Under the pieces are notes generated by a model. It worked only from the letters and a program-made list of their open reading frames with translations, made no database searches and was not told the origin of the DNA. This document shows positions 33,723 through 44,690 of a DNA stretch of 64,000 nucleotides, in pieces (within the stretch, counting starts at the first letter, position 1; the number at the start of each line of letters is the position of its first letter). This stretch comes from Rhizoclosmatium globosum (Eukaryota > Chytridiomycota > Chytridiomycetes > Chytridiales > Chytriomycetaceae): positions 140,785 through 204,784 of the forward strand of contig MCGO01000074.1 of assembly GCA_002104985.1 (NCBI GenBank), in the 5' to 3' direction. A program made the position numbers and the translations under genes.

Positions 33723-33914
33723 AAGGAAAGGTGGAACGATAGAATCTTAATTTTAAAAAAAAAGTTTATATAGATTACAGTTCTGATTGAATAAAAGAGA
33801 ATAGTAACGGTACACCAGTGCGGAATCCAAAAAAGAAAAGTAAAAGTAAAAGAACTTGATCTCTGAAGACTTAAAAACTGAAAGGTGGCAGACAAAAATA
33901 AATTACCCAGGAAC

Positions 33915-35526
33915 TCAATCCACCTTTTTAAGGTCGTTGGTTTTCGTGACAGCAATACTCTCACCGCCACGACCACCACTACTCTTCAGATTCCGAGTAT
34001 CAACAGTCATCATATCAGCATGTTTCCAATATTCCCTCATCCCCTCCAAATACCCTGAAACCCTTGTATACCTAACCCCAAACTCTTTACAACACTCCTC
34101 AACAATCCCCGACACTTTATCCAAATGACACGCATTGACCGTCGGAAACAAGTGATGCTCAATCTGCAAGTTCAAACCGCCCGAGAACCAATAATGGAAA
34201 TACCACGCAAGTTTCCCGCCTTTCGGGTCCCCAAAGTTCTGCGCAGTAATCACTTGATGCGTCGCCCAGTCCAAACTGGTTTCCTCCATTGCACTTGGCG
34301 TCAAATGGTTGATTTGCGTGTTGACCATAAACAAGACGGAAAACACAATGGCAGGACCCATTGAAAACATGAATTTTTCGAGGAAGCCCTTTTCAGCGGC
34401 CGTGAACGTCCAGTACGGCCAACCAAACAGCCCAATGTAATAAATTGCACGTGTGACTCCATGCGTGATAAGCGCGGTTGTAGTCATGGGGTTCGTGGGA
34501 CAAAGCCGTTGTAAGAGAGTGTGGGTGATAGGATGAGTTTGAAGTCGTTGAGGAGCCCGAGGCCGAGCCATGTTCCTACGACAAAGTGGAATCCGATACT
34601 CAGGAAAGTGGATTGGTGTTTGTAGATGGGGAGGAATGGGTGGTCTTTGTGTTCGCGGCGGGCTTCGATTCCGTGGACGAGATCTGGGTCGTGGTATTTC
34701 ATGTTTGTGTGGACGTGGTGGCCGATAATGTGTTGATGGAACCCTGTATCAAGAGAGTATGAGTACTTTTGGAGTTGTATGTGTATGACAAGGGGGGCTT
34801 ACATCCAAGTGGGGAGGAAAAGAATGGGAACAGGCCTCCAACGAATTCGTTCACAAAGGGAGAAGTGGAGAGTGCAAAATGAAGTCCGTCATGGAAACAG
34901 TTTACGCCGCAGAACCAGCCCATTGTGGGGGCCACAAGAACCATCCATCTGTTCCCACGCACCAGATAGTACATTGACACAATAAACAAGAAACCCGTGA
35001 GAAGAATCAAAGCCCATTTCTCTGGAGTAGCTTTAGTCGCCTGGATGCGGGTGATTCCTTTCCGTTTTGCCTCGCTGTCAAAGTAGGCGACAACCCTCCT
35101 GTTCACTTCCGTCTGAAATGGCCCCCCAAAGGTCCAGTCGATATTCTCGCCAAACTCGTTCTTCTCGTCTGCCCGATCGCTTTCGGACAAGGCGGATTCG
35201 AGTGTGCGCAGGCCGCGTAGTTCAGCCTCTTCGTCCGAAAGCACAAACTTTTTGAGGAGGGCGTCGAGCTTCTTCTTATCGGCAAACACGTGTGCGCTCT
35301 CGAACATTGCCGTTGCGTCGCGACCTGCGGCGAGTCGTAGCGCCGTTTCGCCGCCGGGATGCGCCTTTGCGAATGCCGCCACGTCGAACCAGCGCCCGCG
35401 GATCTGCACAAACAGCGTCGATGGCGTGTGCACCTCGGCGTACAGCTGCGCGAGCCGGGGCTTCGGCGCGAAGAGAAGGTGCGTAAACGGGTCGGTGGCT
35501 GTGGCGGGGTCGGTCGCGGCTCCCAT
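33915..35526 (-). CDS. Front-end fatty acyl desaturase with N-terminal cytochrome b5 domain
   Basis: ER membrane enzyme inserting a double bond between an existing one and the carboxyl end (delta-5/6/8 class) in polyunsaturated fatty acid synthesis. The start at 35526 (MGAATDPATATDPF) leads into the cytochrome b5 domain with the heme motif AKAHPGGE (residues about 55-62). The membrane domain has all three histidine boxes: HDGLH, then after the intron QHIIGHHVHTN, and QIEHHLFP with the Gln typical of front-end desaturases. The intron spans about 34747-34803 and splits a Trp codon. One frame correction is needed near 34500 (GFVP to TNPMTTT). Regiospecificity cannot be told. The first 430 bp are markedly GC-richer than the rest. 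Confidence 0.92.
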
Positions 35527-35967
35527 CGAAGAAGAAGACTTGGTTGGGTAAGTGGTTGGTTGGTTGGTCTTTGATGAAGAAAAACTTGGGATCGCGAAAA
35601 ATTCTCAGACGAATTGGATCACCCAAATCGCTTGTGGCTTCAATGTGGCATCAGGCGCCACTCAATGGTATTTGGTATCGTGCTCGCTTGACTTGCAGCT
35701 TCTCAGAATGCTACCGTAGACCTCATCGCGACCTATAGAAATTTTGCATTTGCATTTGTCACAGCTATTAGTAATAGTGAGTCAATAATCAATATTGATG
35801 TCAAAAGCTTTTGTCAACAAGGCCCATATGCCGCTTTCTAGATCAAGAGTTGTTTATCGGATGGTCTGAGACAAAGAGAGGTTGTATTTAAAAAGGGTAA
35901 TGTATATTCAAATATTCTTTACTTCCAGAAAACATAGAGTTATCGTCTTCAAACGTATAGAGTGCGT
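35527..35967. other. Intergenic region, desaturase 5' side to chitinase 3' side
   Basis: About 440 bp containing the desaturase promoter and the chitinase 3' end. No coding sequence or structural RNA was recognised. Confidence 0.3.
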
Positions 35968-38340
35968 TTAGCAACCCTGTCCACCCTGTGAAGTCCACAC
36001 CAACGTCGATGATGATCCGTAGGCACAAATCACAGTGTTGTTACAAGCCCACTGTCCGTTGGTGGTACATGGCTGACCAACAACAATAGTGTTTCCTCCG
36101 GCGGCAGCAGTAGTGGTCTTGACTGGCGCTGCAGTAGTTGTGGTCTTGACAACAGCGGCAGTGGTAGTCGTTTTAACCACAACAACAGTAGTAGTTGCAG
36201 CCGCGGTAGTGGTTTTAACAACAGCCGCAGTAGTGGTGACAACTGGTCCAGTTCCTCCACAGGCTCCCAAATTGGTCCATTGAGAGTATGGTGCGGAGTT
36301 GGCTGCTGGATCATTGTTCAACGCGTACCAGTTGGCAACGTAGTTGAATCCACCTTCACTGGCCTGGTCGCCCTTCAAGTAAGTCTTTGTAGAGTCATAT
36401 GGTGCGGCACATGGAGTTTGTCCAGAAGCGGCCGTAGTGGTGGTCTTGACGACAACAGCAGTAGTGGTTTGGATGACAGCGGCAGTGGTAGTCTGGACAA
36501 CGGCAGCAGTAGTAGTCTGGACAGCTGCAGTAGTAGTAGTCTGGACAGCTGCATTAGTAGTAGTCTGGACAGCTGCATTAGTAGTAGTCTGGACAGCTGC
36601 AGCAGTGGTGGTGGTCTTTGGAACAGCTGCAGTAGTGGTAGTAGTCGCAGGAACAGCTGCAGTAGTGGTAGTAGTCGCAGGAACAGCTGCAGTAGTGGTA
36701 GTAGCCGCAGGAACAGGAGCCGTGGGCAAGTTTCCTTGACAACGCGTCTGTCCTGGCAACAATTGAGTACACAGCTTTTGGGAAAGCGTATTGACATCAA
36801 CGTTGGCAGCCGAATCAGCACCCTTGTACATTTCCCAGTAGAATCCTCCAGGGTACTGGCTCTGTGTGTTGCTTTGCAATGTAGAAAACTCGGACTGAGT
36901 CAAGTTAGCCATATACGTGTAGTCCGCTGGGTACGCTGGAGTTCCAACTTCGTAACCAACATAGACACCAGCAGTGGAAGACAACATTGTCTTGTATGTA
37001 CCCAAGTAGAAGTCAACTTGTTGTGAGAGCGAACACACTCCAGGTTGTGGGCACTCATCCGCGGTAGTGCTGATATCGTACGCCATCACGTTCAATCCAC
37101 CAGCATTAACTCCTTGAGTCATGAACTGAGTCAAGGAAGGCATGATCTGGTAGGAGCCGTACCACAAACCCTTCATGTTTCCTCCCCACCAGTCTCCGTT
37201 CCAGGCACCGACAGCAGCAGCAGCAGTGGAAAGCTTAAGAGTTGGGTAGATGGCGGCAATGCTCAACTGGAAGTCACGAACAATGGCGGAATACTTGTAA
37301 ACAGTTTGCCACAATTGACATGGGTTTGTGCACATGGCGTCACCAGTCTTGAAAGTGTCAGCATGCCAGACTGTAAAATGTAATGATCAGTTTACAACAG
37401 AGATTGAAGTCTCCAACGTACATTCTTCGTAATCCAAATCGATACCAGCCAAACCAAGGTCCTTGGCAAGGTAAACCAAGTCTGTGTATGGATCACGCTT
37501 CTTGGTCGCAAAGTCAAATCGTCCAACGACTTTCTGAACAGTCTTAGTCACTGGATCCGTCCAATTCTGTCCTCCATAAATCTGAGGATGCCAGGTCACT
37601 GCAGGTGCACTAACAGCACCTCCGTTCGTAGCAATTGCGGCCTCAATATCCTTGGTTGCCTGTACCCAGTTGGCGGACCACGCAGGCTCAGGGAAGATAG
37701 CGAACGAGTCCGCACCAGAGTTTCCGTTCGATGGTGGCTCACAAGCGTAACACCATTGATTCGCCTCAACACAGTTGTCAATGTTACCGTTTCCATACTG
37801 CTTGATAATGTCTGCATTTGCTCCGCCATATGGAGCCACAGAGTATCTCAAGTAAGTGTATGGCCAACAGTTGTAATCCCAACCACCCTATTCCACAATA
37901 TTAGCACAACGAATACAATCAAGAAAAACTATCACCATCGACAAGTAGACGTCAACACCCGCAGCCTGGATCTTGGACACAGCAGCCTTGACGTCAGCGA
38001 AACCATAGTCCCCACCATCAGCGTAATTGAATCCACTTCCCACAAGAGTGTTGGAACCAGGCTCATAGTACATATCCGGGCGTACAAAGGACAGAGTAAC
38101 TCTGTTTACAGGGATGGTCGAGGCTTGTGCAACAACCTGCGCAAGCTTCGCTGGACCTTCCTTAGGGTCGATCAAGAGGTAAGCACCAACAACGTTTCCG
38201 TTGGCTATTCGGTAAGAGGTAGAAGTTAGATTATGAAGTTTTGGCTTCAGCTGGGTAGTTGTATCGTACCTGCAGCCCGCTCCTTGATGGGCGCTGCGAT
38301 AACGGGTGGCAGCAAGAGCAACAACGACAGAGAGGATCAT
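35968..38340 (-). CDS. Secreted GH18 chitinase with chitin-binding modules
   Basis: Hydrolyses chitin in the extracellular space or cell wall. A short N terminus (MILSVVVALAA, signal-like) and an intron precede the GH18 barrel: NGNVVGAYLLIDPKEG, VNRVTLSFVRPDMYY, then GGWDYNCWPYTYLRY and the catalytic GLAGIDLDYEE near 37435 (DxDxE, Glu as acid). After an intron the barrel continues FWHADTFKTGDAM and GGLNVMAYDIS to GGFYWEMYKG. A Thr/Ala/Val linker of repeated TTTAAV units follows, then a type-3 chitin-binding module (CBM5/12-like; YLKGDQASEGGFNYVANWYA to WTNLGACGG), a second such linker, and a terminal Cys-rich module (GQPCTTNGQWAC to GGQGC). Four exons; the main exon 37335-35968 is open throughout. 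Self-remodelling or digestion of other fungi or arthropod debris are both possible. Confidence 0.9.
36437..36720 (-). repeat. Tandem repeat encoding Thr/Ala/Val linker in the chitinase
   Basis: Imperfect in-frame repeats of about 18-33 bp encode units such as AVPATTTTTA and AVQTTTNA. A related shorter tract at about 36090-36240 encodes the second linker. Such tracts expand and contract easily and are probable O-glycosylation zones. Confidence 0.75.
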
Positions 38341-38759
38341 AGAGAGAAGTTTCGTTGTTTGCGAGGATCTTGAAGTTGGGCGCTGAATGAAAGGGACATT
38401 TTTAAAGGGCTTTCCGTGTTCACGTGAGAAGTCACATTGATAATCACGTTGGGCGTTGTAGATACAGGTGGCACACTGGCAGAAGTTCCAGTTTATCCAC
38501 GTTCCACATGGTAAATCTAGTCTAGTTAGTTTGTATAGATTGTGTAGAGACTGTATATCCAGGTTTAGCAAGAGTATGTGTGTGGCTTGCTTGATGTGTC
38601 AGCAAGAATGAAATATGAAGTACTGAAGCAGGTCCATCTCGGTAAAAAACAATAAACAAATTATGAAATTTCATTTTGCATAGCTGAAAGAAAGAAATAA
38701 TAGCAACCCACGGTGGGTGAAGTACAGGGAGAATGAAATGGGAACTTCAATTAGTCGAT
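38341..38759. other. Intergenic region upstream of chitinase
   Basis: About 420 bp. It is the promoter side of the chitinase and the 3' side of the small cysteine-rich gene, both on the minus strand. An open frame extends upstream of the chitinase ATG but has no recognisable content. Confidence 0.3.
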
Positions 38760-39475
38760 TTAAGCCTTGATAGATCTTTTCACTCTCTTAGCTCCAAGAA
38801 GTGTGGCCTTCTCCTTTGGCTCACTAATCTTCAAGCTGCACGACGCGTCGTCGGCAAAGACACAACCAGTCGAATACAATCCACAGCACACAGTTCCTTC
38901 AGCACAATCACGAACAACACTTGGCTCTAAAAAACAATTCGACACAGTTAGCTTTACGTGTAAAAAAACTGAACCCGAACCATTATTATAACAAATAGTG
39001 AACGTATTCGGACTAGCACAGGTGATCAAGTTATTTGGAACTCCCATACACGAGATTGGGTAGGTCAAGTCAGTCGTCGAAGGTGGAACAGGTGCAACGA
39101 CTTTGACAGGCTCCGTCTGAGTGACAGCAGGAACAGGAACAACACCCGTGCACTTTGGGTCATCCGGGAACACACATGAGTCACCCCATCCGCCGCAGCA
39201 GTTTGTTCCGAGGGCACAGTCGCGAGGGATCGAGTTGGCTGTGAAAATTGGAATCAAAACGTTAGATGGCTTTTGACACGAATGAATGTGCAGGGATGTG
39301 ATCGACAGAACTAAATATACTTACTGCCGTTATAGCAGATTGAGAAGGTCGTCTCTGAGAGACAGACGATGGTGTTGTCCCAGTGGTTGGCACAGGACTT
39401 TGAGTCGTACGTAGGGGCAGCAAATACGCTTGCGGAGAGAAGAGAAATGACGAGGGCTGAAGTTGTAGAGAGCAT
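38760..39475 (-). CDS. Small secreted protein with two cysteine-rich repeats
   Basis: Secreted relative of the repeat protein at 29-32 kb. A clear signal peptide (MLSTTSALVISLLSASVFAA) begins at 39475. Repeat 1: SCANHWDNTIVCLSETTFSI, intron near 39325-39240, then NSIPRDCALGTNCCGGWGDS. Repeat 2: SCMGVPNNLITCASPNTFTI, intron near 38981-38928, then CAEGTVCCGLYSTGC. Introns split both repeats at the same point, after the ICYN string, arguing for duplication of an intron-bearing unit. The C terminus is basic (KRVKRSIKA). Function unknown; a surface or effector-like role is speculative. Confidence 0.82.
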
Positions 39476-39686
39476 GATGTTACTTTGACAGTTGTTTGTG
39501 GAGTGTGTTTTTTTTTCCGTTGTTTGAATTGTCGTTTTACTTTGTTTTTCGCTGCTGTCGTCGGGTTGCGAAATCTGAAGTGACAATTCGTAGTCAAAGA
39601 ACAGAGGACATTCAGGCATCTTGGCACTTTGAGCCAGTTTATTCAGATAATTCAATGTCTATTTATCACTCCAAGTCACGCTCACA

Positions 39687-41598
39687 TTAAAAACAACGCG
39701 CCAAAAACCAATCCCTCACTTCCAAATTCGTAACCACCACCGGAATTTTAACCTGCCCGGAGCCAACAGATCTGGCTTTCCATCCTCGATATTCGGCGAA
39801 TGTACCAGGCGGTAGGACGCGAACAGCGCATTTTCGAAGTGAATCACCAAGGAATAAACCAAATCGTTCATTTTGGCTTCTCAAAACGTTGGTGAGTGTG
39901 TCTTCCATATGATCGACATCCAAATTGTGATTGTTATCCACTGCCTCGAAACAAAACGCCACAGCTTCCATTCCGGCTGTGCTATCTGGAAATGAAAGAA
40001 ATTCTCTTGCCACCTTGCCATTGGTGCTATCAAAGACAGATTTCGCTGCGGTAATGATTTCTTGCTCGCTGATAAACGTGGGAACAAGGCGAATACCACC
40101 CTCTCGTCCAATGTATCTCATGATAGAATTCTTGGAACCAGGATGGAATCCAACGTGCTCAAGGACATCACTCAAGTCATAACGCCAGATTCCGAGGCGT
40201 TTGTTCGAAACAATAAGCTTGTATCTTTGTCCTTGTTTCAGTTCAGCCTAATAATTGAAAATTCAATAAGACTTGAATGAAATAATAACTTCAACATACC
40301 CCTGAAACCAGCTTTCCATTTAATTCAAGGTACTCAAACAAACAACCTCCGAAATTGATCATTTGAAACAAGTTCGGATCCGTCTCGTTTTGAAGACTGA
40401 TTCCCATCACCATTGCTTCCGTGGAGGCGTATGGACCAAACACAAGAGGCACAGAAGGCCCGATAGCGGAACGAATCTATCAAATATGAATTAACAAATT
40501 CACCGAAAAGCCGAGTAATTCAAACCCTTGGAATTCCAGAGGCAAAGACACCACCACAACCAGCCTCAGCAAATTGAAGCTCTGGCCACACAACTTTCAT
40601 CCATCCGTCGTGATTAAAATTAATGCCCCGAAGTTCTTGCGCTCTGGCTGGGTTTGCCTTCCAGTGTTTCATAATTGACTCTTGCAACTCCTCTTCGATC
40701 AAACATGCAACTGGCAGTGTTCCAAATTCGATACACTGGAGCAGTTCACCCTTATGGGTTTGGATATAGTGGGCCCAATCCAACCATATAGACGAAAAGA
40801 CTGCAGATATGTATCCAACACGAGTGTCCACTAAGCCAAACAAAGAATGCAAAGCCAGTAACGTCGAGTAGTCTTGCACGAGCTTGATGGCCCAAGGAAT
40901 GCCGTTTGAAGAGTCTTTTGCATTTATCAGTTTCAATAATTTGATGTTTAAAACCTACCAACAGTAGCTGCTATCTCCTCGTCTGTTGGAAGACCTTTCA
41001 CTTTGAGTGCCATTCGGGCAGCCAGAATACTTCCTGGACAAACAGAGAGCCCGAACACATTTTGAGCCGAAATCGAGTTGATCTCCAACACAACACTGCC
41101 TTCAGCAATACGACCAGCCTTCATTTTCTGCATGGCCAGCATCTTGACCCCGATATCTTCATCGGCATGAATAGCAAAAAATTTGGACTTTCCTCCTGAC
41201 GTTGACGATGAATTCATAATGTAGTTTGGAAGCTTCGGGAAGAGCACGTTTGGTGTGTCAACGTTGCCTGAAATGATACTGTCTTGAAGATCTTTGTAAT
41301 CTGCATACGTTGTGATGGGAACCAATTTAGTGAAGGCGGCCTCAAGATCGTCTGGGGAACAGTAAGTGCTGGTTTCAAGAAAGAGCTTGAAAGGGTTGAG
41401 AGCCGGCGATGTATGAAAGAGCTTGGTATCGCGTAGATAAGCAACATGTTCAACAATAAGCTCCTTGCGTTGGTTCATGAGATGCTTACGAATCGCAATT
41501 ATGGCTGACGACTCGAAGGATGTCTTGATCACTTTAGTTATGACCGTCTTGGGACCAGTAACTGCGCAAGTAGTTGTTGTGGTTGTTGTCTTGAGCAT
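39687..41598 (-). CDS. GH3-family acyl-acid amido synthetase-like protein
   Basis: Member of the GH3 family best known from plants, where it adenylates acyl acids such as auxin or jasmonate and conjugates them to amino acids; fungal members are poorly characterised. Start MLKTTTTTTTCAV at 41598. Landmarks: LVPITTYADYKDLQDSII, NYIMNSSSTSGGKSKFFAIH (the nucleotide-binding Ser/Thr-Gly-rich loop), INFNHDGWMKVVWPELQF, FGPYASTEAMVMGISLQNE, FQMINFGGCLFEYLELNG, KLIVSNKRLGIWRYDLSDVL and a C-terminal domain ending VRDWFLARCF. Introns near 40960, 40520-40480 and 40300-40250. Length of about 575 residues is normal for the family. Substrate cannot be predicted. Confidence 0.85.
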
Positions 41599-41896
41599 AT
41601 GTTCGAATTATTTTTTGCGATGCCAGGACAGTGCGCTTGTTTTGGCAACCAATTTGGAAATTACAATTTTGAATAATTGAAGAGACCATACTTTATCTCA
41701 GAAGTTTCGTTTGTTCTCGTGTGTGATTGATTGCGCCACCTTATCGTTTCCGATGGGAAACAAGAGGACAACAAATCATCATCAACATAATACAACATGT
41801 CTATCCGAAACTTCTTTACTTCTCTAACATGTTTATTTGTGGAAAAAACTTATCTTCTAAAGTGAACGATTCAAAAATAGTCGACACTGTTCACAC

Positions 41897-42893
41897 ATGG
41901 CTGCATTCATTGCGATTCTAATCTCTGTCATCATATCGCTAGCTTATTCACAGAGCCAGACAAAATGCGGGTATGTCATACAATTTCACATTCTCAATTG
42001 ACCTTCAGCATTATCACAGAATCAATTCCGTCATGATAGTAGTCTTGGAAAACAGAGACGAGTCAGAAGTATTGCAAAACGCGTACATGACTCAATTGAA
42101 GGAGCGAGGCTACTACCTGTCAAACATGTTTGGAGTAAGCCATCCGTCACAACCAAACTATCTCGCCATGATATCTGGATCCACACAAGGATGTATCGAT
42201 GATTCTGATGTCGACTATAAAACCGTGAGTCCCATTCAAAGGAGGAATCATACCAACCCACACAACATGTCAACAGAAATCGATTGTCGATCTCCTAGAA
42301 GCAAAAGGCGTGACATGGAAATCATATCAAGAAGACTACCCAGGCTCTTGTTTCACCGGAAGCGCCTTTTCCCAATACCGACGAAAACACAACCCCTTCA
42401 TTTCATTCACAAACATCAGAGAAATGCCACGCGTTGCGCGAATATCGTCAACTCATCCCAACTGGATATCGACGCTTCCAATGATGTGTTACCCAACTAC
42501 ATGTTTTATACACCAGGAATGGACGACGATGGGCACGATACAACAGTTGATTATGCAGCATCTTGGTTGCAAAAGTTTCTTGAACCCAAGCTGGTTGATC
42601 CTGCTTATTCCACAACTCTCTTTATGATCACACACGACGAATCGCGGAGCGTTTCACCAAACCACATTTGTAAGGCACATCATTTGACATCATTTAGAGA
42701 ATTTTTAACTTGAATCGTAGACACGGTGCTAATTGGTGCAGGAATCAAGGGAGTTGGGTTCGTTGACGAAACTTACTACGATCACTACTCGCTTCTCGCG
42801 ACAACCGAGGCGTTGTTTGGATTAGGCTGTCTTGGTCAAATGACGCTACAGCCAGCAAATTCCTCTTTCGGATTTCTGCGGATACGTCACTAA
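41897..42893 (+). CDS. Secreted acid phosphatase, phosphoesterase family
   Basis: Extracellular phosphatase of the PF04185-type phosphoesterase family (PhoA-like). The signal peptide MAAFIAILISVIISLAYS begins at 41897. After an intron: INSVMIVVLENRDE (metal-binding ENxD/E start), GVSHPSQPNYLAMISGSTQG, then IVDLLEAKGVTWKSYQEDYP, RRKHNPFISF, DDGHDTTVDYAASWL and TLFMITHDES; the last exon reads GIKGVGFVDETYYDHYSLLA and TTEALFGLGCLG. One-base shifts near 42265 and 42370 are needed. Order of motifs and length of about 300 residues fit the family. Likely role: phosphate scavenging. Confidence 0.85.
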
Positions 42894-43088
42894 TGTGTGA
42901 GATAAAAGCATAATTGGGACATATTCCTTAATTGTACTGACGATAACAAATTTATTCACATAAAATTCCATGGATTTATTGTTGGTAAGGAACTGGCTGA
43001 TTGAATGGACGTGTTTCGGCAGGGCTTGCCCGTAGTTGTTCAATGGCACGTAGCTATTGTTCAAAGGAGCCATGCAGGCATTCCTCCT

Positions 43089-43481
43089 TCAACCCTCTGT
43101 ACTTGGCGTCTTCTTCACAGGAAGAAGGTGTCTGGATCTGACGAAAACAAGGATGGACACGATCAAGAACAGGGAGCCAACCGCAACTCCAACCCAGAGG
43201 TAGGCTTTACAAGCGGCATAAACATCGTCTTTCGTGATGTCGGGGTGGTCCTTGAGGAATGAGTAGCTTGTACCGATATCGTTGCATCGGTTTTGGTAGA
43301 CGGGGCCCCATGCGAGGAAGAACGCGGCGTAGAGCAAAGTGGCGAGGGCCATTCCTCGAAGGTAGTACCCACGGAAGCTGAAGCCTTTCTGCGACAGGCA
43401 ACAGAGCGGGATGCCTGCGAAGATGGGAGACACGATGAAGGTTACGAGGAAACCAATGAGAGTGGTAACAAAGGGCTGCAT
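43089..43481 (-). CDS. Hypothetical membrane protein
   Basis: Family not recognised. From ATG at 43481 the 130-residue product has hydrophobic segments FVTTLIGFLVTFIVSPIFAG, MALATLLYAAFFLAWGP and LWVGVAVGSLFLIVSILVFV, with a Cys-containing loop (QNRCNDIGTSYSF, AACKAYLW) between the last two, reminiscent of tetraspan proteins but with no diagnostic motif. The tail is basic (RSRHLLPVKK). A longer frame starts at 43634 and would add about 50 residues including another hydrophobic stretch. Confidence 0.55.
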   Translation of the reverse strand: MQPFVTTLIGFLVTFIVSPIFAGIPLCCLSQKGFSFRGYYLRGMALATLLYAAFFLAWGPVYQNRCNDIGTSYSFLKDHPDITKDDVYAACKAYLWVGVAVGSLFLIVSILVFVRSRHLLPVKKTPSTEG

Positions 43482-43851
43482 CTTTCTTTTGCTTGGATAG
43501 AGTGATACAGTGCGAGTTGAGGGTGGAACGAGCAGGGACTTGCTGGTGCTTTTGAGGAAAAGTTCGAGGAGCAGAACCTCAATCGAGCAAAACATCAAAC
43601 TCAATCTCAAATGACTATACAAAAACATGAGCAATCAAGCAGCTGGATGATATACATCCGAGTACATCCGAGTTGTATAGAAAACAGAAGCAGCGTGTAT
43701 TTTGCAGTCATTTTGAATAGCATGAATTAATATCATCAACAACTTCAGGCTGCGTATACATTGGAGCAAGATTAGTGTGTTAAATATGACATTCAATTGT
43801 TATATCTGCTCATGAGTCCATCATTTATCCGAAAAACCAAGTTGGTTGCCG
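43482..43851. other. Divergent intergenic region
   Basis: About 370 bp between two genes of unknown function read outward; a possible upstream extension of the minus-strand ORF reaches 43634. The repeated decamer ATACATCCGA/GTACATCCGA near 43650-43670 is the only notable word. Confidence 0.3.
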
Positions 43852-44503
43852 ATGCAAGCACTTGCCCCACTTGTTCCCTCCCTCGTGCTTGGCCAACTCC
43901 GCCGCCGCCTCGTCGCAACATTCCCCGCCGAGTCTGTTCCGCACGCCCTCCTCGCCGCCGCCCTCGCCGGCGGAGTTCAATCAGCAGTGGCACTCGCGCT
44001 CAAGGTGCCGTCGGCGCTCGAAAAGGCGCCCGAACAAGCCCAACTCGTTTCATTGGCGAAAAGGGACTTTTGGGCTGCGCTGCGAATCACGGCGATGCGG
44101 AACTCGGCGGGTTTTGCCGTCTTCTTCTTGGTGCGTTATGCCCCCCACCCACTATCACACTATGACTAGACCAACTGTACAACGACAGGTCTTTGAGGCT
44201 CTCAAGTCGAAAATAAAGGATGCAAAATTGTCTGCAAAGGCGGCTCAGAACCTTCTCGCGGCTGCTTTAGCTGCAACTTTCTATCGCATAACTACATGGA
44301 TCCTGGATGGCAAACTACCTATGCTTCCAAACAGTGCGACTTCATTCACGGATGACGACGATGAGTTGGATGAAAAGACATTAGGGGGAAAGAGGGGCGG
44401 GAATCCTTACACTCTTGTACTGCAGCAACTCAAGAATAGTATTCTCAAAGCTTCAATTGCTATGGTTGGAATGGATTTGCTGATGGGACGTCCATCATGG
44501 TGA
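43852..44503 (+). CDS. Hypothetical protein with hydrophobic helices
   Basis: Two exons join in frame across a GT-AG intron (about 44131-44190): VFFL to VFEALKSKI. The product of about 197 residues begins MQALAPLVPSLVLGQLRRRL, has Ala/Val-rich helices (ALLAAALAGGVQSAVALALK; RNSAGFAVFFLVFEAL; NLLAAALAATFYRITTWIL; SILKASIAMVGMDLL) and an acidic loop (TDDDDELDE). This layout loosely resembles Tim17/22/23-superfamily or peroxisomal membrane proteins, but no signature was seen. The first 200 bp are very GC-rich compared with the second exon. Confidence 0.6.
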
Positions 44504-44690
44504 ATGTCAATAAAGCCATAAGTAACCTTATCATCACCAGCGGAATATACAATTACATAATGTCCCATTATCGAAAGACGATCAATATAATTTGCTTGGT
44601 TTATTATAACCACGTTTTAGAAAGAGAATGCATCACTACATACCCCTCCCTCCACAATTCATCCGTCCACAAATAATACACAAAAATTAT

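Noticed and set aside
36437..36720. Regular direct repeats considered as a CRISPR-like array
   Set aside because: Repeats are contiguous, in frame and encode a Thr/Ala/Val linker; there are no unique spacers and the genome is eukaryotic.
36280..37026. 248-residue open frame on the plus strand opposite the chitinase
   Set aside because: It mirrors the Thr/Ala/Val linker repeats (Ser/Gly/Asp-rich antisense) and conserved GH18 sequence on the other strand; the minus-strand gene explains it.
37588..38229. 213-residue plus-strand frame
   Set aside because: Antisense of the GH18 barrel exons; no domain and no independent evidence.
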